From Nageia nagi (taxonomy: Eukaryota > Pinophyta), in contig JBITNC010000001.1 of the NCBI GenBank assembly GCA_050084985.1, positions 104,842,001-104,906,000 on the forward strand: a stretch of DNA of 64,000 nt. The letters run 5' to 3'. The notes under the pieces were generated by a model, which was not told where the DNA came from, did not search any database, and was given only the letters and a program-made list of their open reading frames with translations. This document shows positions 13,326-26,119 of this stretch, in pieces. The position numbers were made by a program, and so were the translations under genes. Position 1 is the first letter of the stretch. The number at the start of each line of letters is the position of its first letter.

Positions 13326-13884
13326 ATTTTTATAACATTTTTCAATGACATGTCCAAACTTCCCATAATAGGAACAAGTAGGCTTCTTTTTTTCTGGAGT
13401 GGATTTAGAGTCAATAGCCTTAGGAGCTAGCTATGGAGTAGTGTTCTTAGGCTTAGGCTTGGGCTTGCCTTTACCTTTAGATGTTTTCAATGCCTTAGAT
13501 GAAGATGAAGATGCATCAAGAGTTGAAATTTTAGTTTCTTTCCCTATAAGATGCTCACAAAATTATTCTAACTTAGGCATTATAAATTTTTCACCCATAG
13601 ATCCTTTGTAAGGAGGAATGTAGAAGAAAATGCATGCAATCATCCCTTAAATTTTGATAGAATCAAATAAAGGTATTCATCCTTTTTCTTCTTTTTACCA
13701 CTACCCAACAATTGTAAGTACAACTCTTTAAATTTAGTGAGATAATCAACCATGGTGAGATAGTCATTGACAAAGAAATAAGTTGAACATTAATTTGCAT
13801 GACCCTCATTCTATCAAATTTACCAAATAGAGATTCCAATTTATCCCATGCTTCATGTGGTGTGGTTATGCTATCAATATGAAA

Positions 13885-14100
13885 TCACAAACTCTCACTA
13901 ACATTTGATTTTATTAGCCTAAATGCTTCACCAATTGCCTTTGTGAATGACCAAGTTTCATAATCAAATTTGAATGTGAATTTTTGCTCCTTAATGAGTG
14001 TGTTTAGTCCTCTTTGTGCCAATATTTTCAACATATATGGTTTCCAAGTGTGATAGTTATGAGGTGTGAGAGTTTCAATTTTGAATGAATAATGCTCCAT
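13885..14100 (-). pseudogene. Copia gag N-terminal fragment
   Basis: Begins with an ATG on the minus strand and reads 'MEHYSFKIETLTPHNYHTW'. It resembles the copia gag start in which a leucine-rich stretch leads to 'NYxxWK..M..L'. The frame ends after about 71 codons at a stop; further gag-like sequence continues downstream to about 13.6 kb in other frames. It begins about 1.1 kb from the primer site, leaving a long leader. Confidence 0.65.
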
Positions 14101-15213
14101 CTCAAAACACCAAACAAACTAAGGAACAAGGGAGGTGTAAAAAATTAGCAACCAACACAAGAAGACACCACCCAAATTTTATTCACTTTCAAATGACCTC
14201 TCCACAAAAAAAAAAAAAAAAAAACTTGCCTTCAAGGATTACAATACAAATGGTTGAAAAGGTCTCAATCCATCTTTATAATGCAAAAAATGGCACCCCA
14301 AACAAAGTCTATTTGACCAAGTTATGTAATTAAATCCTTATGCCTCCAAAATTAAATAAATGGCCTCCTAAAAACTATTAATAAAATATTTATCCATTAG
14401 AAAAAAAAAATTATTTTTGGAGAACTATAGGGGTAAACCAATAAATTTAAACCTCAAATGGCTGAGCAAAGGTAGCTTGTTGGTGGATCAAGGAGCAAAA
14501 AGATAGACCCAGAGGCATTGTCCATCATGAGGTCTCAAGCAAGCAGGTAGTGTGATCTAAAAAATGCAAAGGGAAAAACAAAAGAGTGAAGGGAATTAGA
14601 GAGGGATCACCATGATTAGGAGCAAAACTAAATAAACTCCCATAGACTTCCCACCACACCAATCACCAGGAGAAAGTTTCCAAACCTATGATGTGAGTGC
14701 AGCCAAACAGGAAGAAGGAGGACCATGCAAGCAAGGAGGCTAGAGGGAAATCACCTATAGAGTGAAGGCACTCAATTTTGTAGATACAAATTCAAGCTAG
14801 CTAAAAACATGTTGATTTGGACTATGGAGGTGTAGCCTAAGAGGAGGTCCTTCTATTGCGTGAAGTGCCAAAAAAATGCTTATGAAAATTGAGTGTGCAG
14901 AGAATGTTTTCTAGTCCACCACTATGAAGAGAAGAACAACCATAAAGGTTGAGTGGTTTTCCATAGATAACACATAGTAGAGGAAAATGGAACAACATAA
15001 TCAGGATGAACTCAAGTTTGGATAGGCCAACCCATGAGCAGATAGCAAATGCAACATCTACACAAGAGTTTAGCTAGATCATAAATTCATAGGAAAAGAT
15101 CCCCACAAACTAAGAATGAAGACCAAGAGTACAACTAAGGGAAGATTGCACAACCCAAAAGAATCAAATCTAAGAAAGCTTCACAAAAGAAGTTTGGATG
15201 CATGCAAGAATCC

Positions 15214-15230
15214 AACCAACTCTGATACCA
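15214..15230 (-). other. Primer binding site, initiator-Met tRNA
   Basis: The reverse strand reads TGGTATCAGAGTTGGTT, an exact match over TGGTATCAGAG to the usual plant initiator-Met tRNA primer site. It abuts the end of the right-hand (5') LTR and fixes the element's orientation. Confidence 0.9.
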
Positions 15231-15419
15231 TGTGAAGATTTGTAAGGAGAGCAAATCACACCTAGAAAAAGGAAATGCAAGAGCACCACAAATAGGAAAT
15301 GAAGCTGAAATCCTCAAACTAAATTCAATACAAAATGAGAATGGAGCCCACACAAACTTAATAGTAAACCTAGGAAATAAATGAAAATAATCCTAAGTGA
15401 ACTTAATACTCTAATAGCA
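15231..15419 (-). repeat. 5' LTR of the 9.7-15.4 kb copia element, internally deleted
   Basis: Begins TGTGAAGATT next to the primer site and ends near CTCTAATAGCA. It aligns to the left LTR at both ends but lacks about 100 bp of its middle. The right edge is uncertain by several bases. Confidence 0.75.
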
Positions 15420-18400
15420 TACACATGGCATGCTAACATGAACTTGAATGCTATTCCATCATAGTCTAGATGATATGGATGAATTTCTTTCTTGATTGAA
15501 TTGGTAAATGAGGATTTTTAAATGCCTTTCCATAAAAACTTGAATTTCCATTTATATATTCTTATGTGCCTCTTCAAAATAGGTTCTTCACTTCATTAGC
15601 CTAGTGCTACTTCATAATTAATCCCTTAATCTTAATTGTTTAACTCCTTTAAAATTGATTGGTTTGATCGCTAAATAGTACATATAGATCACCAATTTCT
15701 TCATATCATTAAAGTTATTTTGCATCACTAGAACACCTTTTGGATCACTAATTGTTATCTTCAAATCACTAAGTCACTAAGTCTTTTATATGTTTCATCA
15801 AATTATTTTGCTAACATCTTGCCCAAATTAATACAAAGTCTCATCTACAAGACTTACCTTTGGAAAAATCATCATTCCTATGTCATCAAGGGATCCTTTG
15901 ATACTTTGGTAAAATTGCAATGGTGAAAATAGGTTTCTTCTCTTTATCAAAAAATTTGATGGATTATTGTATTCTCCTACTCTACTCTACATTTCCCATT
16001 CTCATGGCCCTCTTTCCTAGTCATCTCTTCACTTCTCTTTGGCCCTCTATCCATTCCTCAAATCTCTAGAACTTCCATGCCATCTCCTCTTACAAATAAT
16101 CCTTACATTTCTCTTTTACCACCCTTTTGGTGATATTCATACTTTTCTCACTCTCATGGATCCATAGCCATCTTCCTCTTACACTCTATCCTACTCTATT
16201 TATCCTACTTTGAAAAGTTTCCCCATATCTCCTTTTCATTATATCCTCTTATTCAATCATTGAATGTTTTCATATCTTCATTATTTTATATGATTCAAGT
16301 TATTATCCGCTAAGTGTTTTTACCAAAAGTCTTTAAATCATTAAAAAACTTCTTGCTAATATCTCCCATCATATTCTCCCTAACTTAAATCATAGGCTCA
16401 TCCTTGATACATTTTTGGATTTAAAGCAGCATCTTATCAAAAAGGGCATCTCCATGAATTTTAGTAAATTGTAACAAAAAGGGAGAGGTTCTCTTTTATT
16501 TGCACTCTTCAAGTTCAACATGATCTCTTTCTTTATCTAATGCAGGAACAACATACACCACCAAAAATAAATTGCAAAGGTATCGATCTAGGGCCTCTCT
16601 CGCTCTTATATTTTCTATACCAATTTCTCCTCCTGTAACCTAATCTACCATGCAGTCCAATTAGTTGTCTCATTCCTTAATACACAACCTAATTGGTTAC
16701 AATCTAATCCTATTATGCAAGTGTTCCTATGATTCAAAGTGCTCTATCAATTTTTGATGATATAAATATTTTATTTCCTTATTCCCTCTAAGTGGTCTAA
16801 TTTTTTAGTAGTTACCACAATGTTTCTTTTCTTGATTCCAATCCACCATTTTCATCATCAAACATCATTGCACAAAGCACACAAATAAGGTCACCAATTC
16901 ATCCATGGAATATATATGCCAAAAAATATCCTTAACAAATCCATCTTATGTCTATGGATCTCTTTGTTGAAACTCTTTCTTGACCCCTCCATCTCACTCA
17001 ACTCACTTATTACTCACAACTAATTCGCATAAAGTTTCCATGGTTTTCTAGGGATTTTTCTACAACTATGGTGGTTGTGTATCCATCAACATTATTAATA
17101 ATAAATTGCTCTCTTGTATTCCCATTTTTTATTCCTCCTTATTTTTCTCAACCTAGCAATATCTTAACAAACTCCTCAAGTGTCTTCATCCTTTAGGCAA
17201 CTTTTGAATGTAATTAAGCTCCTTGTCAATATATCTTCATTCTTTTTTTCTTTAACAATTTGTCGTTAGAATTGGTGAATCACCCTTGGTATTGATAATT
17301 AATTTCTTCTCTATAATCCCTATATTCACTTAATATTTATTTACATCTTATTTACTTTGTTTATTATGATCGTATGCCAATACGGTGATCTCTCTTCATT
17401 TTCCACTTCCTAGCCACTTTTGCTCTAGTAATTTGTTTTACTGGTTGATAATATTGGCAAATTGAATGAGAACTAAGAATTTCATAGTCTCTATACTCAT
17501 ATAAGAATAATTGTTTATCGTTGGCCTCCATGTTAGATAATACAAATATTATATTTGGAATATACTATGTTGCCTCTTTTTCTTCACCTAATAATTTCTC
17601 CAATTTTCTTATAGATCTCCTTTTGTTTATTGTGCCTTACCAAATGACCTAAAATCCTTGTATCTTTCTAGACTAAATTTCAATGAAGCATTTTGTTAAA
17701 TAATTAATAAATACTTTCAATGTATTCTTTTAATGTAATCCTTTTTTATTTATATTGTGTGCATATAGATAATATCATCATAGTCTATAATACTTTATTT
17801 TCATCTTTACAAAATAGTTTATATGTTGTCTCTTTGCTTTAGAGGTAGTGGTATTATTTTTCTCAAACTTTTCCAATCATACATTCTCATCAACATCAAA
17901 ATTGAAAATTTCTATATCAATATGTGTATCACTCTTATATAGCTCTATCAAGATGGGATAATGAACCATGTAATGCACATTTCTCTCACTACATATACAT
18001 TATAGTCTCTAGCAATTTTCAAGACATCCTTGCTTCTTCAGACCTACATTGCTAGGCCCTTTACTAGTTTCTACAAAATATATTTATCCCCATGAATGTC
18101 AACTATAGAGTTTTATTTATGGTAACGATATTTTCCATTGTATGATTGAACAAGATAACTTCTAATACTTTGAGTATTTGATGAATTTCCATACATCCTC
18201 ACCCTATCCTGGTGATTCTTCTACTCACTAACGATTCTAACTATTGTAACTTCTTCCTTTATGTTTCCATTTTTTAGCTTAGCAATCTCATAAATTTTCT
18301 TGTTGAATCCATGTTGGGGGTTGGCAATGAACTCTTGACATTCATTATTATTCAATTGCATTGATAGAAATTTTTAGTGAAATCCTTTCATCTTTCAATT

Positions 18401-19300
18401 CACCAAAATTTGGAGAACTAATGGATGTTCTTGCATCGCTCCTTATGTAATCATGATGGTCTACTATTACAATCATATAAATTTTTTCTTCATGTTGCTA
18501 GTATGTTGTAACTATTGGAGGCTTGCACACTCTCCTCTTCACTATTTAGTGTAAATTCAATAATGGATGTATGCTAGAAGACCATTGGTAAAAGTACATA
18601 GTTTAGCTTTGCACATCATAATTACATTTAAATGAGATATGTTATCATGCAATTCATGTACCTTCAATTCATTTCCATATTTGCCTTCACCTCTATTCAA
18701 AGCACTCAAAACTTAAATATTCTATGAAAAATCATTTTTAAAAACTTTTTGATGGATGTTCGCATTTCTTCTAGATCTCACTTATTTTGAGACATGTTTT
18801 ATCAAATAAATCATGTACCAAGGGAAATATCAAATAAATTTTTGCTATGATTGTCCTATCATTCCCTTAATGATCACATGGCAACATATGTTAGTTGGAA
18901 GAGATTGCAAAGTTTGATCTTAAAACTAGTAGTATATTCGTTAAAAACTTGAAATGCTATATCAAAAACCTATTTTTATTGGATTCCATATGACTTTATA
19001 TATAGGAAGAATTTCATCATACAATTTATTAGACTACATATTTGACCATGTTTATCAAATAATTGATTGCCTTTGTAGTGTATCTATTTTCATTACACCT
19101 TCTAAAATCATGTTTGTGAGTTTCATGGTGTCTCTCACCCACCATGTTGTAAAATCTCCTTCAGTACTCTCACAAGAATTTCTTCTCCACAAACTATAAA
19201 GGTGAAGGGCCATTTCAAAAAATAAACTCTCATTGTGTTACTCAACTTGGGAAGTACACACAACTCCATTGATCCTCGGTAGCAAGAGACTCTAGTTGCT
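15420..19300. other. Unassigned region between two elements
   Basis: About 3.9 kb without a recognisable gene. It is AT-rich with a pyrimidine-rich plus strand around 15.9-16.3 kb and no long frames. It lies upstream of the plus-strand chromovirus pol and could be its decayed gag/leader, but I could read no gag motif in any frame. Confidence 0.4.
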
Positions 19301-22300
19301 ACATATATCTAACTAACAACTTTGAATTCATGATCAATAATGGGGAAAAAATAGCATGCAAGGGAACATGTCACAATGTCAAACTTAACATGGGAAATCA
19401 CACATTAAAAAGTAACATGTATGCCTTACCCTTAGGTAAATGTGACATTGTCTTAAGGGAATAGTGGTTGAGAACATTGGGACCAATATTATGGATTTTG
19501 TAGAATTATGGATATAGTTCATAATTAGAAGATAGGAATATAGTCTTAGGGGATTATAGGTAGGACCATCACAAGTAGTAAGTTCTCATCGCATGGAAAA
19601 TATCATTTGTAGTAGTTGAAAAGGAATGATGGCACAATTGTTCTCTATCCAATCAACTGAACAAGAACCTAATGACTCAAAAAAATTGTAGCAACTCTTG
19701 ACCCAACATGAAGGTGTCTTTAAAGAACCAAAGGGATTGCCTTCCCACTGCCCTCATGATCATGCTATATAGTTGGTTCCATAAATTCAACCATTGAATA
19801 TCAAACCATATTGCTATACCTATTTGCAAAAAAATAAAATTAAGAATTTGGTCCATGAAATGTTGGAGGTAGGAGTAATCCAACCCAGTGTAAGCCCATA
19901 TTCTTCCCCAGTATTGTTGGTTCACAAAAAGGATAGTTCATGGTGGATGTACATAGATTTCAAGGCCTTTAATAAGATCACCATTAAGGATAAGTTCCCT
20001 ATTCTAGTCATTAATGAATTACATGGTGATAAATCTTTTACAAAATTGGATTTATGATCGACCTATCACTTAGACTCAAGGACGAGGATATACTGAAAAT
20101 AACCTTTTGCACTCATGAATATCACTATGAGTTCTTGCTTATGCCATTTGGTCTCTCCAATGCACCATAGACCTTCCAAATTTTAATGAATCAAGTATTT
20201 CACCATTTTCTAATAAATTTCATTTTGGTTTTCTTTGATGACATTCTAGTTTAAAGTAAAAATTGGAAAGAAAACTTGACCCACTTAGACAAGACTTTGC
20301 AAATCTTGTGTGTTAACCAACTATATGCCAAGTGCTCTAAGTGCTCTTTCAAGAAAAGTGAGATTGAGTATTTGGGACATATCATTTCATCAGAAGGAGT
20401 CAAGGTGAATCTGAAAAAAATCAAAGAATTTAGAATTGATTTGTTCCCAAATCCTTGAAGGGCTTGCATGGATTTCTTGGATTAACGAGATATTATCAAA
20501 ACTTAATCAAATACTATGGTAAGAGTGAAGCTCCATTGATAGTATTCCTTTAGAAAACTTCATGTAATTGGTCCCTCAAAGGCTAAAGTAGCCTTTGATA
20601 GATTGAAAGAAGCTATGTGCTTGACTCCCATCTTAGCTATGCCTAATTTTTAAAAGATATCTATCATCGAGAGTGATTCCTCTTAGGTGCGAATCAATGC
20701 AGTCTTTATGTAGGAAGGAAGGTTCTTGGCATTCACTAACAAGGTACATTGGGGGAAGAACTTGGTGAAGTCCACATATAAAAAGGAAATGTTAGCTATC
20801 ATCCATATTGTTCAAGGGTGGTAGTCATACCTCATTGGGTGACATTTATTATTCTCACATACCACCATAGTCTGAAGTACTTCTTGGAACAACGAATCTC
20901 CACTCCATAACAACAAAAATGGGTTACCAATATTTTGGGCTATAATTATGAGATTATGTACCATAGAAAATTTAAGGAACACGAAACATTTTGAGTACTT
21001 TCATTACCAATTCCCCAATGGTTAGAACAAGTTAAAAAAGAATGGCTTCAATATATTTCTACTCAAGAACTAATTTAATAGCTTTAGAAAAACCCTACTA
21101 GTAAACCATAATTCTCATGGTAGGATGGAGTATTGCACTTCAAATGTTGCATTGCATTTATTCCTACCTCATCCTATCGAGAAGCAATATTGCAAGAACT
21201 AAATGCTTCACCTTCAATAGGGCACTCTGGGTTTCTCAAAACATACAAGAGAGTGGCTCAATCCTTCTATTGGGTGAGAATTAAATAGGATATCAAAAAG
21301 TTTATGGTAGAATGTGATGCTGGTCAATGAAAAAAGGGTGAGATAGTAGGCACTCTAGGGTTGCTCCAACCACTTCCTATTTCGAACCGAAAATGGATTG
21401 ATATAACAATGGATTTCATTTAAAGCCTCCCAAAGTCTCATGGGAAATCTATCATCATGGTGGTGGTACATAGATTATCCAAATATGAACATTTTTTCTC
21501 CTTGGTTAACCCATTTAAGGCTATAAATGTGGCCCAATTATTTATTGATAATATTTTCAAGCTCCATGGTATGCCTTCCATCATAATTAATGATCGAGAC
21601 CCAACCTTCACTAGCAATTTTTGGCAAGAATTCTTTGATCTTCAAGGAACATAGCTAAACATGAGTTCATCTTATCACCCTCAAACATATTGCCAAACAA
21701 AAATTACAAATAAGTTCTTGGAGACTTATTTACATTGTTTTGCATCTGCTAAACCATTTCATTGGGCCAAATGGCTTCCTTTGGTAGAGTGGTAGTATAA
21801 CACATCATATCATATAGCTATCCATATGAACCTTTATAAAGCATTGTATGGTTAGAGACCACTAAGTGCGGCCTCCTATATTTTGGTAAGCACTAATATC
21901 TAGGAAGTTGATAATGAATTGATCAATCAGGAAGACATCCTTTATCAACTCTAGGAAAACATGCAAACTTCTCAACATCGTATGAAACAATAAGGTGATC
22001 ACCATCGAGTGGAATGGGAATTCCAAGAATGGGGCATGATCTTCCTATGGCTTCAACCATATCCTCAGAAATCTCTCAAGAATAAAGGGCCATAGAAATT
22101 AGCACCAAAGTTTTATGAACCTTACAAAATTCAACAACACATTGGACCTACAACATACAAATTGTAGTTACCTGAGTCTTCCAAGTTCCATTATTATTTC
22201 AAGTTTCTTGATTAAAGAAGTTTTTGGGATCATAGGTGAAGATTCAAACCCAATTATTAGAGTTCATAATTGATGGCTCCATCAAGATAGAACCTATATC

Positions 22301-22466
22301 AATTTTATAAAGTTGCACCTATCAACTCAATTGCACCATTAATGAAGTTCTTATCCAATTGCATGGCTTGGCACCTAAGGATGCCACATGGGAGATAGCA
22401 TGTCAAATTTAGCAAGTCTCCTAATTCTAAGCTTTGAGGATAAAGCTTAATTCTAATAGGGTAGCA
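19300..22466 (+). pseudogene. Chromovirus (Ty3/gypsy) pol remnant
   Basis: Decayed plus-strand polyprotein in Ty3/gypsy order. The protease end reads 'GTCHNVKLNMGNHTLKSN..ALPLGKCDIVL' at about 19.33-19.47 kb. RT follows at 19794-20057 ([20 protein letters not shown], then '[17 protein letters not shown]') and 20276-20458 (CSFKKSEIEYLGHIISSEGV). The RT active site near 20.24 kb reads F-F-D-D. An RNase H region lies at 20.55-20.85 kb. The integrase core is at 21457-21654 (VVVHRLSKYEHF, 'IINDRDPTFTSNFWQEFF'). At 22.33-22.45 kb a chromodomain-like end survives as 'GLAPKDATWE' followed by a F-E-D-K block. Stops and frameshifts occur throughout. The chromodomain places it among chromoviruses, whose integrase tail reads histone marks. 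Confidence 0.8.
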
Positions 22467-22644
22467 TGTTAGGATCCCACATCCTAACACTTAACAATTA
22501 GTTAGGTAGGAGTTAGGATTAGTTAGGTCAACTTATTAAGTGAATAGTCATATCTTTTAAAATGAATAGTCACTTATGATGAATATAAATATGTGTAAGA
22601 TGCTATAGATAAATCATTAAGGAAAATCAATTATCTTTTAAGTT
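22467..22644 (+). repeat. Start of the chromovirus 3' LTR, truncated
   Basis: TGTTAGGATCCCACATCCTAAC begins just after the chromodomain remnant, as a 3' LTR should, and a TATA-like ATATAAATA lies at about 22580. The sequence changes at about 22645 into the duplicated coiled-coil element, so the LTR is cut there. No 5' partner was found in the window. Confidence 0.5.
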
Positions 22645-23107
22645 ATAAGGAACTCTTAACTTTTGGTTGTATCCTCCCAACTTTTTTCTTAGATTCCTTA
22701 GCTTTATCTCTAGCCTTACCTAGGAGAGCATGATATTCTACTTTTTTGTCCTTTACTATCTTATGAGTGTTCCTGATCAACTTATATTTGTGACTCAATT
22801 CTATCTCCTTTAATCTGGTGGTTGAATCAAAGCTAGAATTCTTTTTATGAAGAAGCCCAATTTCTTCTTCCTTTAATTGAAGAGTGATTTCAAATTTCAC
22901 CCTTAAGGAGTTCTCTTTTTGTTGCAGTAATATCATAAACTCTTGCAATGCTACTTGGGCCAATTCATATTTCCTTTTCCATTTAGCACTTGCTTCTCCT
23001 ATTTTCATCAAACCTCCATCTATATCATCATACTTTTCCTCTAATCCTTCATACTCACTTTCCAAACTAATCAAGCTTTTCCTTGCCTCCATAAGATCTT
23101 TCTTCAT
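22643..23107 (-). CDS. Coiled-coil protein, left copy (truncated)
   Basis: An open frame of about 154 codons starting at an ATG on the minus strand. It is almost entirely charged heptad-like sequence: 'MEARKSLISLESEYEGLEEK', then KWKRKYELAQVALQE, LLQQKENSLRVKFE, LKEEEIGLLHKK, and a Lys-rich end. A long coiled coil is the only prediction possible, and there is no zinc knuckle. The right copy at 26850-27236 is clearly homologous. The frame runs to the point where the duplicated block joins the chromovirus LTR, so its C-terminal end is foreign or truncated. It may be a gag-like structural protein of the element or a captured host fragment; the sequence does not tell which. Confidence 0.45.
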   Translation of the reverse strand: MKKDLMEARKSLISLESEYEGLEEKYDDIDGGLMKIGEASAKWKRKYELAQVALQEFMILLQQKENSLRVKFEITLQLKEEEIGLLHKKNSSFDSTTRLKEIELSHKYKLIRNTHKIVKDKKVEYHALLGKARDKAKESKKKVGRIQPKVKSSL

Positions 23108-23952
23108 GTTTGCAAGCTCATTATGAAGAGTGTTTACCTCTCCTTGTCCTTGTGTCTTTCCCTCGGTCTAATGGAATATTTCTCTCTTCATTTTGAACCA
23201 TCTTCAAAAGTTCCTTCATTCTTTTTAGAAATGCCTTGAAGTCATCCATCTCTTTATCATTTTTGACTCCATCTTGGTAATTAATTCCCTTTTAAGCTTC
23301 CATGATGTAGATACCATTGCAAAATTTAGTCAATACAGCAAAAAGACTACCCTATTTTCTGACATTATCCTTCAAGGACCCTCAAAATGCTGAATGAGCT
23401 ACCAAAATAGCTCTAGAATACCAATATATAGCCCCATATGGGCTTAGATTCTTCGAACACACCTTATTCCTCCCTCGAACTAAAAAATAAATCAAGAACA
23501 AAGTTCAACTTGAAATAAAAGATGCAAAATGTTTTGAAAATGAACCTTTTCAAGTTGTATGAACCTCCTTGAAGATTTAGAATTTGGAATTATCAATAAG
23601 ATATTCCCAATGACTTTCCAAAAGGATGAGATAGGGATCTAAGATCCCCAACAACTTGCTCCAAGCATCCATATCCTCTGAAACTCCTTTATAATGATCA
23701 CTATGATGCTAAATCAACTCCACTCCTCAATAAGACAAAAAGAATTCTCTGCAAATGGCACTATGATTTGGCATAATATCACAATCAATCTTTTACAACT
23801 CCTCTAGCAATCTCCTTCAGTAATAACTTCTCAATTCTTCCAAGAGTGATACCATTGTGATATGGGTATCCCAGTCTTTAATCTTTCTCCAACTTCAAAT
23901 TAAAACCCTTAATGAATGATGCCCTTGATTCCTAATAGCATGGTAGAATAAA

Positions 23953-23965
23953 GGCTCTAATACCA
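23953..23965 (-). other. Degenerate initiator-Met primer binding site
   Basis: The reverse strand reads TGGTATTAGAGCC, one mismatch from TGGTATCAGAGCC. It is one base from the LTR edge at 23967. The equivalent in the other copy is at 28153-28165. Confidence 0.7.
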
Positions 23966-23966
23966 C

Positions 23967-25711
23967 TATGATGAGTCATTTCTAGGCTCAATCCTCAAAC
24001 ATGCCCTAGGAGAGGGGTGTTTGGATTTTGGCCTTCAAACTAGCCAAAGCAAGCTCAAGAATGCACCAAATATCTAATGAATTGATATAGATGATATGTT
24101 TAGCAATATTAATCCAAAATCACACAAAAATCCAACATCTAGCTATAAAGAGCAAAATACGAAATCAACATGCAAAATATCTCAATGTTCCAATGACTCA
24201 AGCAATGAGCAAGAAGAAGAAGCAAGAATGCCAAAATACCTCTAGAAACCTAATGTCATAGTTGGAGAGCCATAAAAGGAATTGAACAATGGAAATTGCA
24301 CTCCAAACCTAATGTTGCAACCTAGAAGGAAAAGCAGCAATTCGAAAACATAACAATGCTTCCAATACCAATGTCCAAGCATAAAGAGATAGAAAGCAAT
24401 ATTTCAACAACAAAATGTAATTGTATTAAATATAGCAAGAGTAGTGCAATTATAATATTTTTGCCAACAAATGGACTTTGTACTAGGATTATCTCCTATT
24501 GGGTTATTTTAGATTGCTCTAAGGCCTCAATCCCAAAAGTAATGAAGCAATACCATGTCTCCTCTATGATAATTATGATCCTTTAAAGATGGCTAAAGCA
24601 AGTTCAAAGGTAATCTCCTCTCCCTTCAATAATTCAAATGAAAGTTGCCCTATAAGTGGCAAAGATAAAGCCTCCACTCAATCTGAAATAAAAGGGTTTA
24701 TAATCAAATTTAGCATATATCTTAATGAATATGAGTTCTCCTTTTATAGGTGAGGATGATCATCTTCTAATCTTGCATTGGGATGATCTGACAGTAGAGA
24801 GATGTGATCCATGTGCTCATGTATTCAATGACCAAGAAGGGAAGGCTTAGGATAAGTGTAATCACATTCAAGGGCCCAAAAAAGCCAAAGTCCAAGAGGA
24901 GGTGATTCTGGAGTTCCTTTTGATCAACACACCCTTTATCCATGTGCCTAAGTAGCTAATGTGGGATCGTGGGAGGATCCCATGCCCAACTTCCATGTTC
25001 TAGGGTCGTTTGCTTGCATTGAGATCACCAATGCCTAGTTCAAAGTATAATGTCCATCCTTGGAGCCAATAATGTCCTCGTAGTTGATGCAATCGCCTAG
25101 GAGGATACTCTACCTCAAAGAGGGGAATACTAATTACTAGAGATACATTTAATGCCAATATGATAATCATCAAGGCTAAAATATGCAATGACTCATTAAA
25201 TGAGACTAATAGTGCATTTATAGTTATACTTGCCTTGGTATTCCAAATACAATATTATTGACATTTTATTAATTAACTAAATTACTCCTATCATACTAAA
25301 GTAGGCCCAATGTCCCATAATTGGAGCAATTAACTAATCTCCAAGTGTAACTTACAATAAATAGCTTATTACAATGAAATGCTCTTAACTAAATATAAAA
25401 AACTACTAAACTAACCAAGTAATCATTGCACATCCTTAAAGGAAGGACATGACCTTTCCAAAAGTAAATTGGAAAGAGAATTTTGGATTTCCATGTGCAT
25501 CAGTGATATAAGCAAATAGGTCTCTGGGTGAACTTCAAAGTGCCATAACTTCCTCGTTTCTTGACCAAAATAGGTCATGTAACCTGTCAAAATAATTAGC
25601 ATGAGTTCCTCTTTCCATTTCTAATTTCAAAAAATCTATTTCTAGCTTGTATAAGATGTAATCTTATCAAAACCAAAAATGAATGAAACCTTAAAGATTG
25701 GAGATATTACA
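23967..25711 (-). repeat. LTR (left copy) of the coiled-coil element
   Basis: A 1.75-kb repeat similar to 28167-29793. It runs from TATGATGAGTC (the right copy has TGTGATGAC) to GATATTACA on the plus strand. A minus-strand purine tract (TTGGAGGGGCAA) lies at 25715-25726 where a polypurine tract is expected, supporting the right boundary. Confidence 0.65.
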
Positions 25712-26119
25712 AGATTGCCCCTCCAAAATTGCTTGACCCCAAGCAATGCTAAAACATCTGCTAAGATGATAATGTTCCAAGTTTCTTCTAAAGTAGATTC
25801 TTCATGATTCCCTTATGCAATTTTGATGTTGCATGCAAAAACTATCACCATAAAGGTTCCAATTCCTTTTCACCATTCAAGGATGCCAAGAAATACCATG
25901 AAGTATTCATGTTGTGCCAAAGAAACCTTCCAAAATTATCTTCCAAGTATATTAAAGCCTTTCTAAACCTCCAATTTTCCTACTTTAATTTCTCCTTTAT
26001 GTGCAACTTCTAAAATTAGGGTATAATATAGTACTTTGGTGTTAAATTCCTTCTTCAAAGTTATCCACAACATCTTGTTAATCTCCTCGTTGAGTGATTG
26101 ATTAAATGTAACTTGAACG

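Larger units (their letters stand above)
9682..15419 (-). mobile_element. Full-length but decayed Ty1/copia element
   Basis: A 5.7-kb element on the minus strand bounded by related direct repeats (9682-9969 and about 15231-15419). Next to the right LTR is an initiator-Met primer binding site. Next to the left LTR is a polypurine tract (reverse strand of the ACCCCCCTTAAG run at 9969-9981). In minus-strand order it contains an approximately 1.1-kb leader, gag (13.9-14.1 kb), protease (13.2 kb), integrase (12.0-12.9 kb), RT (10.8-11.6 kb) and RNase H (10.5 kb), which is the copia order. Many stops make it non-autonomous now. ACATG precedes the left LTR and also occurs a few bases beyond the right LTR, so a target duplication is possible but the right edge is uncertain. 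Confidence 0.85.

Noticed and set aside
14204-14225. A-run as a possible retroposon poly(A) tail
   Set aside because: It lies in the leader of the copia element with no LINE or SINE sequence before it and no target duplication visible.
22884-23126. 80-codon plus-strand frame
   Set aside because: It is antisense to the coiled-coil ORF; the same shadow appears at 27028-27270.
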